A DNA stretch of 64,000 nucleotides, from positions 163,069 to 227,068 of the forward strand of contig NZ_LAQU01000007.1 of assembly GCF_000970345.1 (NCBI RefSeq). The letters are read 5' to 3'. Shown in pieces: positions 63,977 through 64,000 of the stretch. Origin of the DNA: Robbsia andropogonis. GTDB lineage: Bacteria > Pseudomonadota > Gammaproteobacteria > Burkholderiales > Burkholderiaceae. The notes beneath the pieces are model-generated. The model ran no database searches. It was not told the origin of the DNA and saw only the letters and a program-made list of their open reading frames with translations. The position numbers were made by a program, and so were the translations under genes. The first letter of the stretch is position 1, and every line of letters begins with the position of its first letter.

Positions 63977-64000
63977 ATGATGCTCATCAAACGGATGGCG
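63977..64000 (+). CDS. Start of an unidentified gene (3' partial)
   Basis: AAAGGAGAACAAC precedes ATGATG, and the first eight codons (MMLIKRMA) are all that the window holds. The basic start could be a signal peptide. Product cannot be named. Confidence 0.35.

Overview
The window looks like a piece of a Burkholderiaceae chromosome (Burkholderia / Paraburkholderia / Robbsia type). The evidence is the moderately high GC with GC-rich third positions, a CyoABCD quinol oxidase, a Burkholderia-type trimeric porin, the glyA-nrdR pair, the ybgC-tolQRAB-pal-cpoB order followed by tRNA-Lys, and several small protein families (DUF883, DUF3318, DUF1488, DUF2383) typical of that family. No species can be assigned from sequence alone, and no plasmid, prophage, IS element or CRISPR array was seen.

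Layout. 0-4 kb: the end of glucokinase and a HisJQMP-type amino-acid ABC importer. 4-7.4 kb: an envelope-stress module, with a Spy/CpxP-like periplasmic protein divergent from an OmpR/EnvZ-type two-component system. 7.4-28.5 kb: a stress island. It holds a sigma-54 gene (rpoN) away from its usual lptB/hpf neighbourhood, two sigma-54 enhancer-binding activators, a hybrid histidine kinase, an unusual response regulator, trehalose-6-phosphate synthase, and many small envelope or stress proteins (YqjD/YqjE/YqjK-like, BON-domain, DUF2383, DUF1488, a proline-rich peptide, an arginine-rich peptide). Reading the intergenic regions by eye gives ten good -24/-12 (GG-N10-GC) promoters, each pointing at one of these small genes or operons. 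28.7-35.2 kb: nitroreductase and the glycerol regulon glpF, glpK, glpD, glpR. 35.6-39.6 kb: cyoABCD. 40-42.7 kb: a porin, a gene-poor stretch and tRNA-Lys(TTT). 42.8-48.5 kb: the Tol-Pal operon, with tolA interrupted by a one-base frameshift. 49-50.8 kb: glyA-nrdR. 51-54.4 kb: a minor type IV pilin operon. 54.6-55.8 kb: a second yqjD-yqjE-type operon. 56-64 kb: msrA, bluB, a DUF72 protein, cfa, pdxH, tcdA, glnS and the first codons of a further gene.

How it may work together. The central proposal is that the 8-27.5 kb island is a self-contained sigma-54 stress regulon. The sigma factor, its activators and sensor kinase are encoded next to their likely targets. The targets resemble functions that enteric bacteria place under RpoS: ribosome-associated membrane proteins, OsmY-like BON proteins and trehalose synthesis. 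The promoters and gene families are read from sequence; the shared regulation is inference.
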